This document shows positions 36,101 through 46,985 of a DNA stretch of 64,000 nt, in pieces (the first letter of the stretch is position 1; each line of letters opens with the position of its first letter). Origin of the DNA: Paramacrobiotus metropolitanus (lineage: Eukaryota > Tardigrada > Eutardigrada > Parachela > Macrobiotidae); contig NW_026570280.1 of assembly GCF_019649055.1 (NCBI RefSeq), positions 186,001-250,000 on the forward strand, in the 5' to 3' direction. The notes under the pieces were generated by a model that was not told the DNA's origin, made no database searches, and was given only the letters and a program-made list of their open reading frames with translations. The position numbers were made by a program, and so were the translations under genes.

Positions 36101-39100
36101 AATCTTTACTGAAGCAATAAGCTTACATACTGCACATATGTAATAGTTCTGCTATATTAACTGGGGGGGCGAAAATTTTTACTACCCCTGGGGGCAGTTC
36201 TGTAAATTAAATACACCTGGATAATAAATACGGGATTTGCGGAACCGTCGGTGTATTTAGTTACCAGGTTTTACTGTACTGTAGTTAGCAAGTTGACTGT
36301 GGAGTCTTTCAAAATAGCATTTTTTAAACTTCATTTGCTTTTGAAAATGACTTTTTAGAAAATTTACTGATTCAGGGTTATCACTACAGAGTCATAACGG
36401 TAATGGCTGTTGTGAACTGTGGTGTGCTAACGAACCTGATAGCGAACTCAGTAAGCGAATGCGTTGTTTGCATTTGCACAGCCTCTCGCACTCGAGGTGG
36501 CAGTTATAGCGTTAACAGGTTTTTGACGTTCCCGTAGGTTTTGCATGTTAGGTTTTTGAATTTGTTCTCAAAACTGGTTTTGGTTTTCACAAAACGGACT
36601 TTTTTGGGCTCATCTACACGCCTTGCGTTATCGAATGATATACAGAGATCTAAGTTTCGCTTACCGTGTCGCTCAGAAAAGGGAGACAGACACGATTTTT
36701 ATGCACCCACCTTCTTCTTCTTTTATTATAAAGGATAACGGTTCATTTTTTGTACGTGTGTACCATACATATATGCACGTGCGACGTCGAAATCGGAAAA
36801 CTGCCAGGGGGAAGGTAATCACGGTGGCAACGGCAAAGGTAAAGGTAAAGTAGAAAAGGGCAAACTGAAAAGGCAAAGGTATAGCGGGGACGAAGGCAAA
36901 GTTGAAAAAGGCAAACTGTAAAGGCAAAGGCAAAGGGCGGTCAAAGGTAAAGTAGGCCGACCCTTATATTGTCCGTTCTTAGATTTCTCGAAGTGCGCAT
37001 AGACTTGACGTAGATTTCTAAGGTTTCTTGGATTCGTAGGTTCTTCTTAGGTTCTTCGGCCATTTTTAGGCCTCTTAGAATTTCTAGCAAAGCTTAAGAA
37101 ACCTTGGAACCTATTAATAAACGGAAAACCCCTTTACTTAAGAACCTAAAAACGACTAGAATAACCTAAGAAACCGAAGGACATACGAACATAAGAACGG
37201 TAGCACGACAACTCTATGACCTTCATTTCGATGCCCGACAATTTGATGACCGACGTGTTGCTGACTACCACAACTTGCTGACCGACAGTTCGCTTTTTTA
37301 CAAACTGGCTGACCGACATCTTGCTGAAACTAATTTGCTGAACGACAGCTTACTTGTCGGTCAGCGAAATGTCGGTAATCGACAACTTGCTGACCGACAA
37401 CTTGTAGAAGACGAAAACTAGCTGACCGACAATTCGCTGACCATTTCAGCGCACATCAGCGATATTTACGCGAAAACTAGAATCTTCGTTGGTTTCTTAA
37501 AAAGGAAGCAATGCTATGACAGTTATGAGTGAAATCTAACTTTTTGCCATTTATTACGCCGTATTAAGTTCACGAGTATGTTATTGTCTCAGCCAATATT
37601 AATTACTTATTAATAACTGCTCAAAATGATTTAATGATTACACCGGTTTTTTCAGTTTCTCAGATTTCTTAGGTTTCATAGATTTTTTAGATTTTTTGGG
37701 TTTTTTAAGTTTCTCAGGTTTCTTGGGTTCTTAGGTTTCTTAGGTTTTTTAGTTTTCGTAGGTTTCGTAGATTTCTTAGGTTTCTTAGGTTTCTTAGGTT
37801 TCTTAGGTTTCTTAAAAAACTTAAAAAAACCCAAAAAATCTAAAAAATCTATGAAACCTAAGAAATCTGAGAAACTGAAAAAACCGGTGTAATCATTAAA
37901 TCATTTTGAGCAGTTATTAATAAGTAATTAATAAGTAATTAATATTAATAAGTAATCTTGGGTTTCTTAGGTTTTTTAGGTTTCGTAGGTTTCGTAGATT
38001 TCTTAGGTTTCTTAGGTTTCTTAGGTTTCTTGGGTTTCTCAGGATTCTTAGGTTTCTTAGGTTTCTTAGGTTTCTCAGATTTCTCAGGTTTCTTAGATTT
38101 CGTAGTTTTCTTTTGTTTCATAGATGTTTTATGAAATTTAATCGTACGCGCTCGCAGAAAAAAGAAGAAACGGACGACTGGAATTCTAAGATTGCTGCAT
38201 AAGCGGGCAGCTGTTAATAGCAAGAGAATTGGTTGTGGTATCCGATCATAATCACCCAAATTGAGGGTACCGTTGAGTGAGCTGAAATGTTTAATGAGCT
38301 TTTGTTTCTTTAAATGTTTTTAAAACGTGTTTAGGTGAAGTTTTGAAATAAAAAGGCGTGATTAAAAAATTGAGTTTCACAAGGATTTGGTGGGTAACAG
38401 AATAAATTTGTGGTCAGCGAGTTGTCGGTATTTTCATAAAACGTCCGTCAGTAAAATGTCGGTCAACAATTTAGTAAGTAAGCAAATTGTCGGGTAAACA
38501 TTCTGTCGGTCAGCAAAATGTCGTCAGCAAATCGTCGGTGTCAGCGAACTGTCGTTCAGCAAAATGTCGTTCAGCGATTTGTTGTTTCAGCAAACTGTCG
38601 GGTCAATATTTTGTCGGTCAGCAAATAGTCGTCAGCAAGTTGTCGGTCAGCAAGATGACCGTCAGCGAGTTGTCGGTCGACTTTAGACCTAAGAACCTAT
38701 GGAAGTTAGGTTCCATGAGGAACTTAAAGAACCTAAGAACATCAGAATTCGGGCGGTCAGAGCCATGGTTTTTGAGTTTAGAGTTGGGTGCAAGAGTTTT
38801 AGTGGTTAGAGTCAAAGTCTCAGCGGTCAGAGGCAGACTTTGAGCAGTCATAGACAGAGTTTTTGCGGTCAGAGTCTGAACCAGAGCTTGAGCGCGGACC
38901 TCTGTAGGGTCATTCTAAAATGTTTTGGGTGTGTAAATTAACCTCCCGGAAAGCGACGATAACTGGCTTAGTTTACACCTGAGCACCTAGCAGTCTCTTG
39001 TCGACATCGTGCAGATAAGAAATGCGGTAGATTTCGAACCGCGACGAGAATGGGAAAAGTAACAAAGTGAATTTTCTGGGCTATGGGCAATGGGGTTCTA

Positions 39101-42100
39101 GTGTTCTGTTTTCGAAGCGTTGGGAAAAATGTCCGAAAATGTCCAGAGGTTATCGTAGTGAATGTCTACCTCTTTTCTTATTGGACAGACACATAAAAAA
39201 ATGGCGAAAAGTGCCCGTGCAAGCATTCCGTTTAGCAGCCCCGGTTTACTCTTTGCGCTTAACTGATACCCTCGTTTTCTCGCTCATTATGCACCCACTT
39301 AACAACGCAGTTTTATCCACGTAAATTTTTGATTCAACGGTTTTTTTTATAATTCCAGTAGAACTGCATATCTTCCACTCCGAATCCTCGATAACACTAT
39401 AAGTGCGGACTGCGGGATATATTTAGTCAACTCATTTTCTTGTCTACGTCCACCGCGCCCTACCTGTTGATATTAAATACGGTAAACATTATTAATTATG
39501 ATTGCCAACCACATCATTGAACGACAGCGACCACGAAGGCCACTGGGAGAGGGTATTGCACTTGTGGAGATCGAAAAGTGTTACTTTACGCTCTTCGTGG
39601 CTTCAGACAACTTTTTCTCATCGCCATCACCTTGCTGCGGCATAACCCTGCGCTTGATGCAGGTCATACTTTGTAAAACAAAAATTAATCGATCATATTT
39701 CTTTATCATAATACTTCATCGTAGTTGAATTTTGGAAAATTGCATAACTGCGATAATTGTAATGTACCCAGTGGCTGCCTTCCTAGCGCCAACATCTTGC
39801 TTCATATGAAATTGTAATACAAGTATGTATGTAAAATTATGTTCTACCTGTACCTCTTGCACGGTGAATTTATCACTCTGCTTGCACACATTCTGTATAT
39901 GCGCAGAATGTGCAGGCGCGTGAGCGTTGCACCATCCACGTTTCGACCCACTTAAAGCGCAGATGAATGCGGTTCAGATTTCTCTGTGCGATTGTCTAAA
40001 TTGTAACTGTTAACAAAAGTCCTTTTTTTGACCTTAGAGAGCGTGATCGCTGTTTCGCGTTGCACCCCTAATCCAGACTGGAGTCCGACAGTGCGATTTG
40101 ATGCGGCACTAACCACCGCCAAAATTTATCAGGAACCTGATGACTCTGTGATAATTTCCTTTTGGTATCGAAAATCGTACGGGCCGTCCAATATTACCGA
40201 ATTTTATGACATTTTCTGCCATGTTAATTATTATAATATACAAGGGGATATAACGGATATAACTTCGATTTGGTCGAATACCTATTCGATTGCTCCCGAT
40301 GAATGGCACTATGTCGAGAGGAAAATTTTGGATAACGGCCTTAGCAACCCTCACTGGGAGCACCCCGACCTTGTGTCTCCGTTTATTAGTTTTACCTTCA
40401 TTACACGGCACAGCGGTGGATGCCGTCCCGATCAGATCGGCGCGAAAGCCATAGCACTGGACGACATCCAAATTTTTGCAGGTCAGCAGGCATAGACGAT
40501 ACGTTACTAACACAAGCTTTTTAAATGCTTTGCAAATCCATACGGGGCTTTAGTTGGGCTAATTAAGTACGTTATTGCAGCGCATCAGTGCACATCAACA
40601 GCACTTACGACTACTATCGTGACTACAACGGCTGACACCGTGAATTCGGTAACTTCTTCAGTGGATCATCATACCGCCTCCTCGAATATTGTCACCGCTG
40701 CGGCAGACATATCGTCCTCAACCACAATCGGTACAATTAACTGCAGGGCTTCGTAATGCGTCCATAAATCATACAAATTTCCGCACCAGAGCAGTTGATG
40801 TGGGGTTTAGTGATCTGCGTTACTCGATCGCTAATGTTCCGCTTTACACAGTGTTTCAAAGTTTCAGGAACTTCCGCTACACTCTCCCCTTTTTCTGTGG
40901 AACTGCAGATGGTTACCAACAAGACCGCGTATCCGGACAACTTGACGTACTATACCCAGTCGCCACACAACGTTCTCAGTGTCATTCAGAATGCCGTGGG
41001 CAACAACCCGATCCAGCTAACTTTCAGTGATGTTCTGGTGATTGCGAATTTCTTTGAAGAGTTCGCCCTAACAGATACACCACCCAAACTACCAGAAGGT
41101 GCACAGCAAGATGCAGTGAACACACTGCTGCAGATCGTTGGTCTGGTAGTCAACGCTGAAGAGTCTGGTAAATTGGATGCGCCAGTAACCAGCAGCGAAG
41201 GATATGGAGCGGCAGCAGCCATCTATCAAGCGCTGGAAAACATGTTCCATAATTTACCTCCTAACGACGAACCATACGTATTCAATCATAATTCTTCCGT
41301 TGCGTATGTTTACGCTGTCTTGATCAATAGTTCCTCCCAGTTTGAACACTTCAACTTCACCACGAAACTGGAAATTAAAGTATTCGATCCTGAGACGCGG
41401 ATAATAGCTATCGCGGATGACAGCTCCGTATCAGTGGCTGGCGTCGCGTTTAACACCGAAGCATTGCGCGAAGCCTTTATTGAAATAAGTAAGTGAATCT
41501 TTACCGGGTCTATTGCAGACTCTTACTATCATTGTTCAGTGCCGTTGCATTTACTCGTATAACCACGTTATGCAAGAGAATTTAAACCGCTTTCCAGAAC
41601 AAACTGCGCATACAACACCAGTCAAGTTTGCCTTTTCTCTCTCGGCGGTGCTATCTTTCAAATTCGCAACGTTTATTCCCACAAATGAACTACGAGAAAG
41701 GTCAAGCCCGATAGTTTTACTGGCATCACTGGCTCAAGGAACAAGTCTCGAGAAACAAGATATGATTACCCTTCGACACAATGTGGATAAATTGTTCAGT
41801 GTAAGTTAATCATTACGAACCAGAAATCATAGTACACGAAAGAACAAGTTGTAACGCTTCAGTATCCATCTGGTGCAAGACGATATCACCGGTGCACCTA
41901 CCTCAACTACACGTCCAAGCAATGGTCTGAAGACGGTTGCCGAATGACGACTAAACATGTTAAATGGAACAGCACAACCGTGGAATGCACCTGCGATCAT
42001 TTAACACCGTTCTCGCTACTGCTTACTTTGTGTGGCAGTTTATCGAAATCCTTTGTTCCAAAGGATAAGCCACTCACTTTTGATTTGGCCATAGTGACCA

Positions 42101-45100
42101 CAGCGACGACCAGTGTGGCGGCCGTGTGCTGCCTGCTGGCTCTTATAATCGTTGTGTAAGCGCCGTAGCTTAATTCTCTTAAGGGAAGTGGCCCGCTACT
42201 AAACTGAAAATTCGTTATATGCACGAAGACTTCGCGCACATTCAAACACATTTTTGGCGTTGTATTACGCCACTGTGTAGCCAAATTACTTGTAAGTATT
42301 AGCTTGAAATTCGCTTTGGGCACTCAACATCCGCTTGGGAAGTTATGCGCCTTATGGCTGTGGAGAAAATTCCAAAAGGTTTACATGCATCTAGGTGTAC
42401 CAAAAGTCTCATAAGAGACTGTTTTTTTTAATTTTGCTTGAGAACGACACCGATCCACTGTTCTACAGATAGTATACTTTTTAAATTTTGAAATGGATTT
42501 TAAAAAGTTTTAATTTGTTTTTAAAAATTTGTATTAAAATGCTGCAATTCTGGTTCGGTATAGATACGATCGTCTTAATTATGTATTTACGTGCACAATT
42601 TAAAAAAGGTCGGTCCATAACGAGACTTTTGGTACGCCTAGAGGCATTTAAACTTCTTGGAGCCATCACAGACATCACTTCCGAACCGGATATTGCGCGC
42701 ACAAACGGTTTTCACGCCAAACGGCCAAATCATCTGGCTACAGAATGTCATAAAATAATGCGATAAAGTGTTTGCGAGTGCGCGAATGAAAGTTTTCGTG
42801 CGGTTACATGAGGAGCAGATTCCGGAGCACTTCCATCATTAACATTGTGCAAAAGTTTTGCGTATTCAGGGGGAAGATTTGGCGTGGTCGCGTGCTCTAC
42901 AACGAGGTAACATTTACCCGCATGGGTTTGTGGATGGCGCTATTCGGCATGTATCTCTTCACCATCTTCTCCCAGCTCATGGTCCACGCTCCTCAGCTGT
43001 GCGGACAAAAGTTCTGCTTGGCCAGCGGAATTTTGGTGCACTGGTTCACGCTGATGAGCGTGGCGTGGACAGTGGTGCAAACTGTCGATGTCATGCAGAT
43101 TATACTGGACCCGGTACAACGCTGGAAGAACAGGCACCGTGGATTCAGAGTGACCACTTGGTTGGCTGCCACCTGTGAGCATTTTCGCTTCTTATTCCAT
43201 TATGACCGATCATTTATGTGTGTACAAGCCTGTCGCGTAATTTCTATCGCATTGACACAGCGAAAAATACAAATTTAAGGGATTTGGCCCGGTGTGCATA
43301 GCACCAACTTCGTGTACATTGACGGAAACGTTCGCTGTCGCGCACTCCCAAACACTTTTTTGCGTTGTTTTATGACATTTTGTAGTCAAAAGAATTATAT
43401 ACGTAGTTGTGAAATCCGTTTGCGCGCGCAAATTCTGGTTGTGGAGTTATAAGGGTAACAAAATTCCAAAAAGTTTAAATTCATTCAGGTGTACCGAAAA
43501 GTTTAATTGTGGACCGCTCCCTTTCGAACTTTGCATGTAGATGCACATAACCATGAAAATTGTTTTGACACGGATCCACTGTGCTAGCATGTTTTTCAAA
43601 TTTTAAAATGAATTCAAAAATTTTAAAATTCGAAAAAAATCGTGGAAGTCTGGATCCGTACCAAAACAATCTTCATGGTTATGTACATTTACGTGCAGAA
43701 TTTGAAGGTCCATAATGATAGGTCGATAATGAGACTTTAGGTACACCTGAATGCATTTAATCTTTTTGAAATTTTGTTACCATCATAACTCCACAACCGG
43801 AATTAGAGCGCGCAAACGGATTTCACAACTACATATAAAATTCTTTTGACAACAAAATGTCGTAAAGCAATGCAAAAAAGTGTTTGGGAGTGCGCGACAG
43901 CGAAAGTTTTCGTCAATGTACACGAATTTGGTGCTATGTACCGGGCCAAGTCCCTTAAGGGTTTTGTCACGCTTCATACAGCGACTGTTTACGCTCTACA
44001 TGCATTTGGCAAGGCTGATGCAAGCGAAATATCGATCCAACTATAATTTATAAACTACCGATGTAAGTAACAAAATTTAACTTTTCTCCGTTCCCTTTAA
44101 GCATCAATAATATTGGGAGGAATCGACAATCTTATATAGCTGATCTTTCCCGCTAAAATAAGTGTCTTTCGCCCTAAATCAGTACGAAGTACTGTATTGT
44201 CGAGTCAACTTGCCACCTTTTTTTACAGTAAGTTATGTGCTAATCGGATACGAGTCACTGTAAAAAAAGGTGGCAAGTTGACTGGACAATACACCTTTTC
44301 ACAGTATGTACCTTTACGGCAGAAACTACGGGACCAGCTTGCATATCGCGCTGCCTTGACTATTCCACGGACTGTTGTTTTCCGCTACTGTCCACGAGTA
44401 GTCTTAATATGTATGATTTGCACTGAATTTCGTTGCAGTCATCCCGGGCATGTTCCCCTTTCTGGCCTCTATGCCACATTTTTTTAGTGATGAGACCATA
44501 ATCAGTTCTCTGGGAGGCTACGGTTACGGAGATCACGAAAAGTGGTAATTGAGCATACATTGCTTATGCAGCAGGCACAGATATACATGGAGAGCTTTTT
44601 TTATATGGATCCAGGTGCTGGTTGAACGACGAACAGACGTGGATTCCATGGGTGACCTTTATCGTACCTCTCACCGTCGCTGGTGTGCTGAATGTAGCGG
44701 CCGTGGTGTTATACATTCGCGACGAGATGGGTCAGTTAGCGTTTCTGCAGTAACGTATCCGGATTTCGGAACCTGGTGTTTTTTTTTTGTTATAGCAAAG
44801 AAGCGACGCCAGAAGCGGCTGGCAGTCTCCGCGGATATTAAGGTGGATTCTGGTGATCTGATCAAGCACAAGGTGTATGGAGTGATCATCAACACCAGTC
44901 TGATGGGATTGATTTGGCTGAGCGTGTGGCTGGCGCTATTCTCCTGCTTTTTCACGGACCCGACACCGCAGTATGTCGTCGTGTTGCTGCTGACGGTAGC
45001 TTGCGGATCCCAGGCAGTCTACGTTATCGTCTTCCAAGGAATTCTTGGGGATAAGAGCTCTAAGAGCGCTAGCAGTATTAACATCAGCGGTCAGACGTAT

Positions 45101-45118
45101 GCCTCTTCTGAGCTTTAA
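33141..45118 (+). CDS. adhesion G-protein-coupled receptor with MAM-like domain
   Basis: Ten exons with fully consistent phases: 33141-33459, 40038-40481, 40581-40730, 40868-41488, 41577-41800, 41863-42155, 42870-43174, 44439-44544, 44615-44730, 44796-45118; 966 residues. Order: signal peptide (LILAVALALHYPAVCS), a MAM-like/ConA-like domain ending AIALDDIQIF, a Thr/Ser-rich mucin-like linker (exon 3), a GAIN region, then a GPS motif with CTYLNYTSKQWSEDGC and CTCDHLTPF, where autoproteolysis between Leu and Thr is expected. Seven hydrophobic segments follow, with the extracellular-loop-2 signature WCWL and a basic third loop (KKRRQKR). The cytoplasmic tail is short (~30 residues). Intron 1 is about 6.6 kb and full of mobile DNA; joining exon 1 rests on its signal peptide and matching phase. 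Ligand and G-protein unknown. Confidence 0.8.
33780..34147 (-). pseudogene. REL retroelement fragment in GPCR intron 1 (minus strand)
   Basis: Read on the minus strand: AWDVTCVDTVAPSHIKSTA, then stops and small shifts, then LGKRLEQQTGEKRSYEFLRE and VQRGNAASVMGT, the conserved C-terminus of the REL family. It is antisense to the receptor gene and contains internal stops. It ends abruptly at 34147 where the 2.8-kb transposon (34148-36963) begins; the target duplication lies in its endonuclease region. Confidence 0.65.
34148..36963. mobile_element. 2.8-kb DNA transposon with hexamer-iterated TIRs, 10-bp TSD
   Basis: Outer ends are GGGTCGGCC and GGCCGACCC. The terminal inverted repeats (34148-34245; about 36810-36963) are made of GGTAAA/GGCAAA hexamer iterations in mirror orientation. 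A perfect 10-bp direct repeat TTATATTGTC flanks the element (34138-34147; 36964-36973). Long duplications of this kind suit Mutator-like elements, but no transposase is present. It sits in intron 1 of the adhesion GPCR. Confidence 0.75.
37225..38690. repeat. inverted GGTCAGCAA minisatellites around a TTTCTTAGG core
   Basis: On the left (37225-37445) most units read TTGCTGACCGACAA. On the right (38412-38680) they read TTGTCGGTCAGCAA, so the two ~15-bp-period arrays are inverted relative to each other. The core holds a large palindrome and about 40 degenerate TTTCTTAGG units. This looks like a foldback-type element, but I could not define exact ends or a target duplication. Confidence 0.6.
37596..37928. 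repeat. large palindrome, ~105-bp arms
   Basis: Arms 37596-37707 and 37811-37928 are near-identical reverse complements, each holding AATGATTTAATGATTACACC or its complement, separated by about 100 bp of TTTCTTAGG units. The cytosine- and A/T-rich arms would extrude as a hairpin. Confidence 0.75.
38691..40037. other. distal part of GPCR intron 1
   Basis: No exon recognised. A block of TCAGAG-type iterations (38750-38900, ending AGAGCTTGAGCGCGG) recurs at 45600-45665 inside another transposon. It ends at the acceptor TTTTTTTGACCTTAG before exon 2. Confidence 0.45.
42183..42810. mobile_element. TTAA-type foldback MITE, right end eroded, in a GPCR intron
   Basis: The left end TTAAGGGAAGTGGCCCGC (TTAA at 42179-42182) matches the ends of the 43279-43954 element. 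Arms at 42190-42410 and 42620-42800 are inverted copies carrying the family signature (CACAAACGGTTTTCACGCC on the right). The right terminus is missing or lost. It sits in the intron between exons 6 and 7. Confidence 0.55.
43279..43954. mobile_element. 676-bp foldback MITE with TTAA target duplication
   Basis: Starts GGGATTTGGCCCGG and ends CCGGGCCAAGTCCC, flanked by TTAA on both sides (43275-43278; 43955-43958), as for piggyBac- or Kolobok-derived elements. Almost the whole element is one long inverted repeat: CAACTTCGTGTACATTGACG near the left pairs with CGTCAATGTACACGAATTTG near the right. It lies in a GPCR intron and is the best-preserved member of the family. Confidence 0.75.
44194..44295. 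repeat. short hairpin repeat with 35-bp arms
   Basis: TATTGTCGAGTCAACTTGCC and the following CACCTTTTTTTACAGT are mirrored by ACTGTAAAAAAAGGTGGCAA at 44261-44295. A tiny MITE inside the intron before exon 8. Confidence 0.55.
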
Positions 45119-45390
45119 TGCCGCGCGAGATTGTACTTGTACACAGCAGAATCGATCTTCTTTGATGTTGGGGCTTATGACATTTGGGACTGAACTAAGT
45201 GTTGCAAACAAACCTAGCAAGGATACGAGAATGAGCGCCTTAAAGTGACACAGCGGCTTCGCAAAGGAATTAGCAGTACTACTGTTAACGTGTTTTATTC
45301 CTGCGCACAAGCCACAAGGATTGACCTTTATAGATGGTGTCTGCTGTCTTCACTGCTTAAATAAATCCAATAGGTTAAGTTATTAAAATA

Positions 45391-46976
45391 GGCCAATGTC
45401 AAAAGGAGGAAGGAAATTTTAGAGGAAGGAAATTTTGTGTTGTCAAAAGGAGGAAGGAAATTTTAGAGGAAGGAAATTTTGTGTTGTCAAAAGGAGGAAG
45501 GAAATTTTTGTGGGCCAAAATTATCTGTTTAAAACAAAAATTAATACAAAAAGATATGTTTTTGTTACAATAAAATTTCTTACAACTTCTCTATTTGAAA
45601 CGACTTTGAGCAGTCAGAGTCAGAGTTTGAGCGGTCAGAGTCTGAGTCAGAGCTTGAGCGCGGGCCCAAAAGCGGCGACGCACATGGGTGCATTTGGCAC
45701 AAAGCATCATTTCTCAAGAAACATTTTGCTTCGTAAAGGATGTCACTCTGCAATTCTTAAAAAAATACTTAAAATGAAAAACTAATTGTTTTATAAAGAT
45801 TTTTAACCGGGTGAGACGATCTGCACCCCTTTTACTCGCATTTCTAATAGGTGTCCCTTTTGCGTCCTGTGTACCCTTTTGTATTATCTAATTCGCACCT
45901 CATTTTTTTCCGCGGAATGTAGGCACCTGTTTTTGGTTTTTTTCCCCAGAGGATTGACAAAGGTTTTTTACCAGTCTTTTTAGTTTACAAAGTTTTTTTG
46001 ACTATCTAACATGGCTAGATCAGGCATTCATGAGAAAACGTAATATGCACTCCATCCAGCAGTGGGCCGGTTTTCCTGATCGGGCAGCACAGATCGAATG
46101 CGCACGGCATCTTCTACGTGCACGACAATCTCGCCGTTCCGGGCGGTTTGTTCGTTCGCTGGTCTGGCTTTCGGGCCTCTCAACAAGATTTAGTTTCTAG
46201 AATCTCTGCCAGCCAGGCACGTTGGGTGGGTGAATACTGCGTTCTTTGGCAGGTGCCCTTTCATACTTCACACTAAAAGGCGCATACAATTGGCCCGCAT
46301 TGATGCATGCTGGCCAACCGTCGCTGCACAACCGGAAACTTAGCCGGAAGTGCAATCACCTTCTATGAATTCTTTGCTGTCCAGAAAATTCGACTTTACA
46401 ACACAGCAACGGAAAATAGGGGTGGGGCCTATAGCTTTCGTACGCAGCAGGGTGCAGGTACTGCTTAATCGAAAAGGGGTGCCTGTAGTCTAACTGGTAA
46501 GTGGGTGCGGAAGGGTTCTATGCATAGCCATAAACAGTGTATGGCTATGCATAGAACTATACACATTTCCTTTTTTATTTTTCTACAAAACGGCAGTCAT
46601 CTAGCAGTAACATGGAAGGTTATGAAACCTACGACGGTAGGCGATGAAGACGCACGAACGGCATAAGCAAAAAATTTTCTGTGGTATTTACCTATTTCGG
46701 TTTTCACAATTCGGAGGATAAGCATTTGTCTTAAGCAAAAGCGCTCTTTTAAGCAAAAGCATTCGTCTGGTTTCTTGTTCATTTTCGTGGAACGCGGTTG
46801 CACATGTTTCGAAACGCTATCGGTTATAAAAATTTCATTTCGTCAAAAAAATTTATCATACCATTGAAATTTTTTGAAACTTTCCTTCCTCTTTTTGACC
46901 CGAAAAATTTCCTTCCTCCTTTTGACCCGGAAAATTTCCTTCCAAGAAATTTTCCTTCCTCCTTTTGACATCGGCC
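45391..46976. mobile_element. 1.6-kb DNA transposon with GGAGGAAGGAAA termini, 9-bp TSD
   Basis: The left end starts GGCCAATGTCAAAAGGAGG and the right end is its complement (CCTCCTTTTGACATCGGCC). Subterminal GGAGGAAGGAAATTTT units are iterated three times at each end in mirror orientation. A perfect 9-bp direct repeat ATTAAAATA (45382-45390; 46977-46985) marks the insertion, consistent with a Mutator-like element. No transposase. It lies about 270 bp downstream of the GPCR stop, just after an AATAAA. Confidence 0.8.
46516..46556. repeat. perfect 18-bp hairpin inside the 1.6-kb transposon
   Basis: GTTCTATGCATAGCCATA and its exact complement are separated by about 5-7 nt. Too long and perfect for chance; possibly a processed hairpin, a terminator-like structure or a relic insertion. 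Confidence 0.5.
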
Positions 46977-46985
46977 ATTAAAATA

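Noticed and set aside
36673-36933. Hydrophobic minus-strand frame with PLPFQFA repeats
   Set aside because: It is the translation of the GGCAAA/GGTAAA hexamers in the right end of the 2.8-kb transposon.
37945-38259. Minus-strand frame rich in Lys-Pro-Lys, resembling a histone-H1-like tail
   Set aside because: The KPK run is simply the translation of the TTTCTTAGG 9-mer repeat and lies inside a GPCR intron.
40731-40746. GTACAATTAACTGCAG as a micro-intron in the GPCR gene
   Set aside because: Sixteen nt is too short to splice. The acceptor at 40866-40867 gives a 137-nt intron with matching phase.
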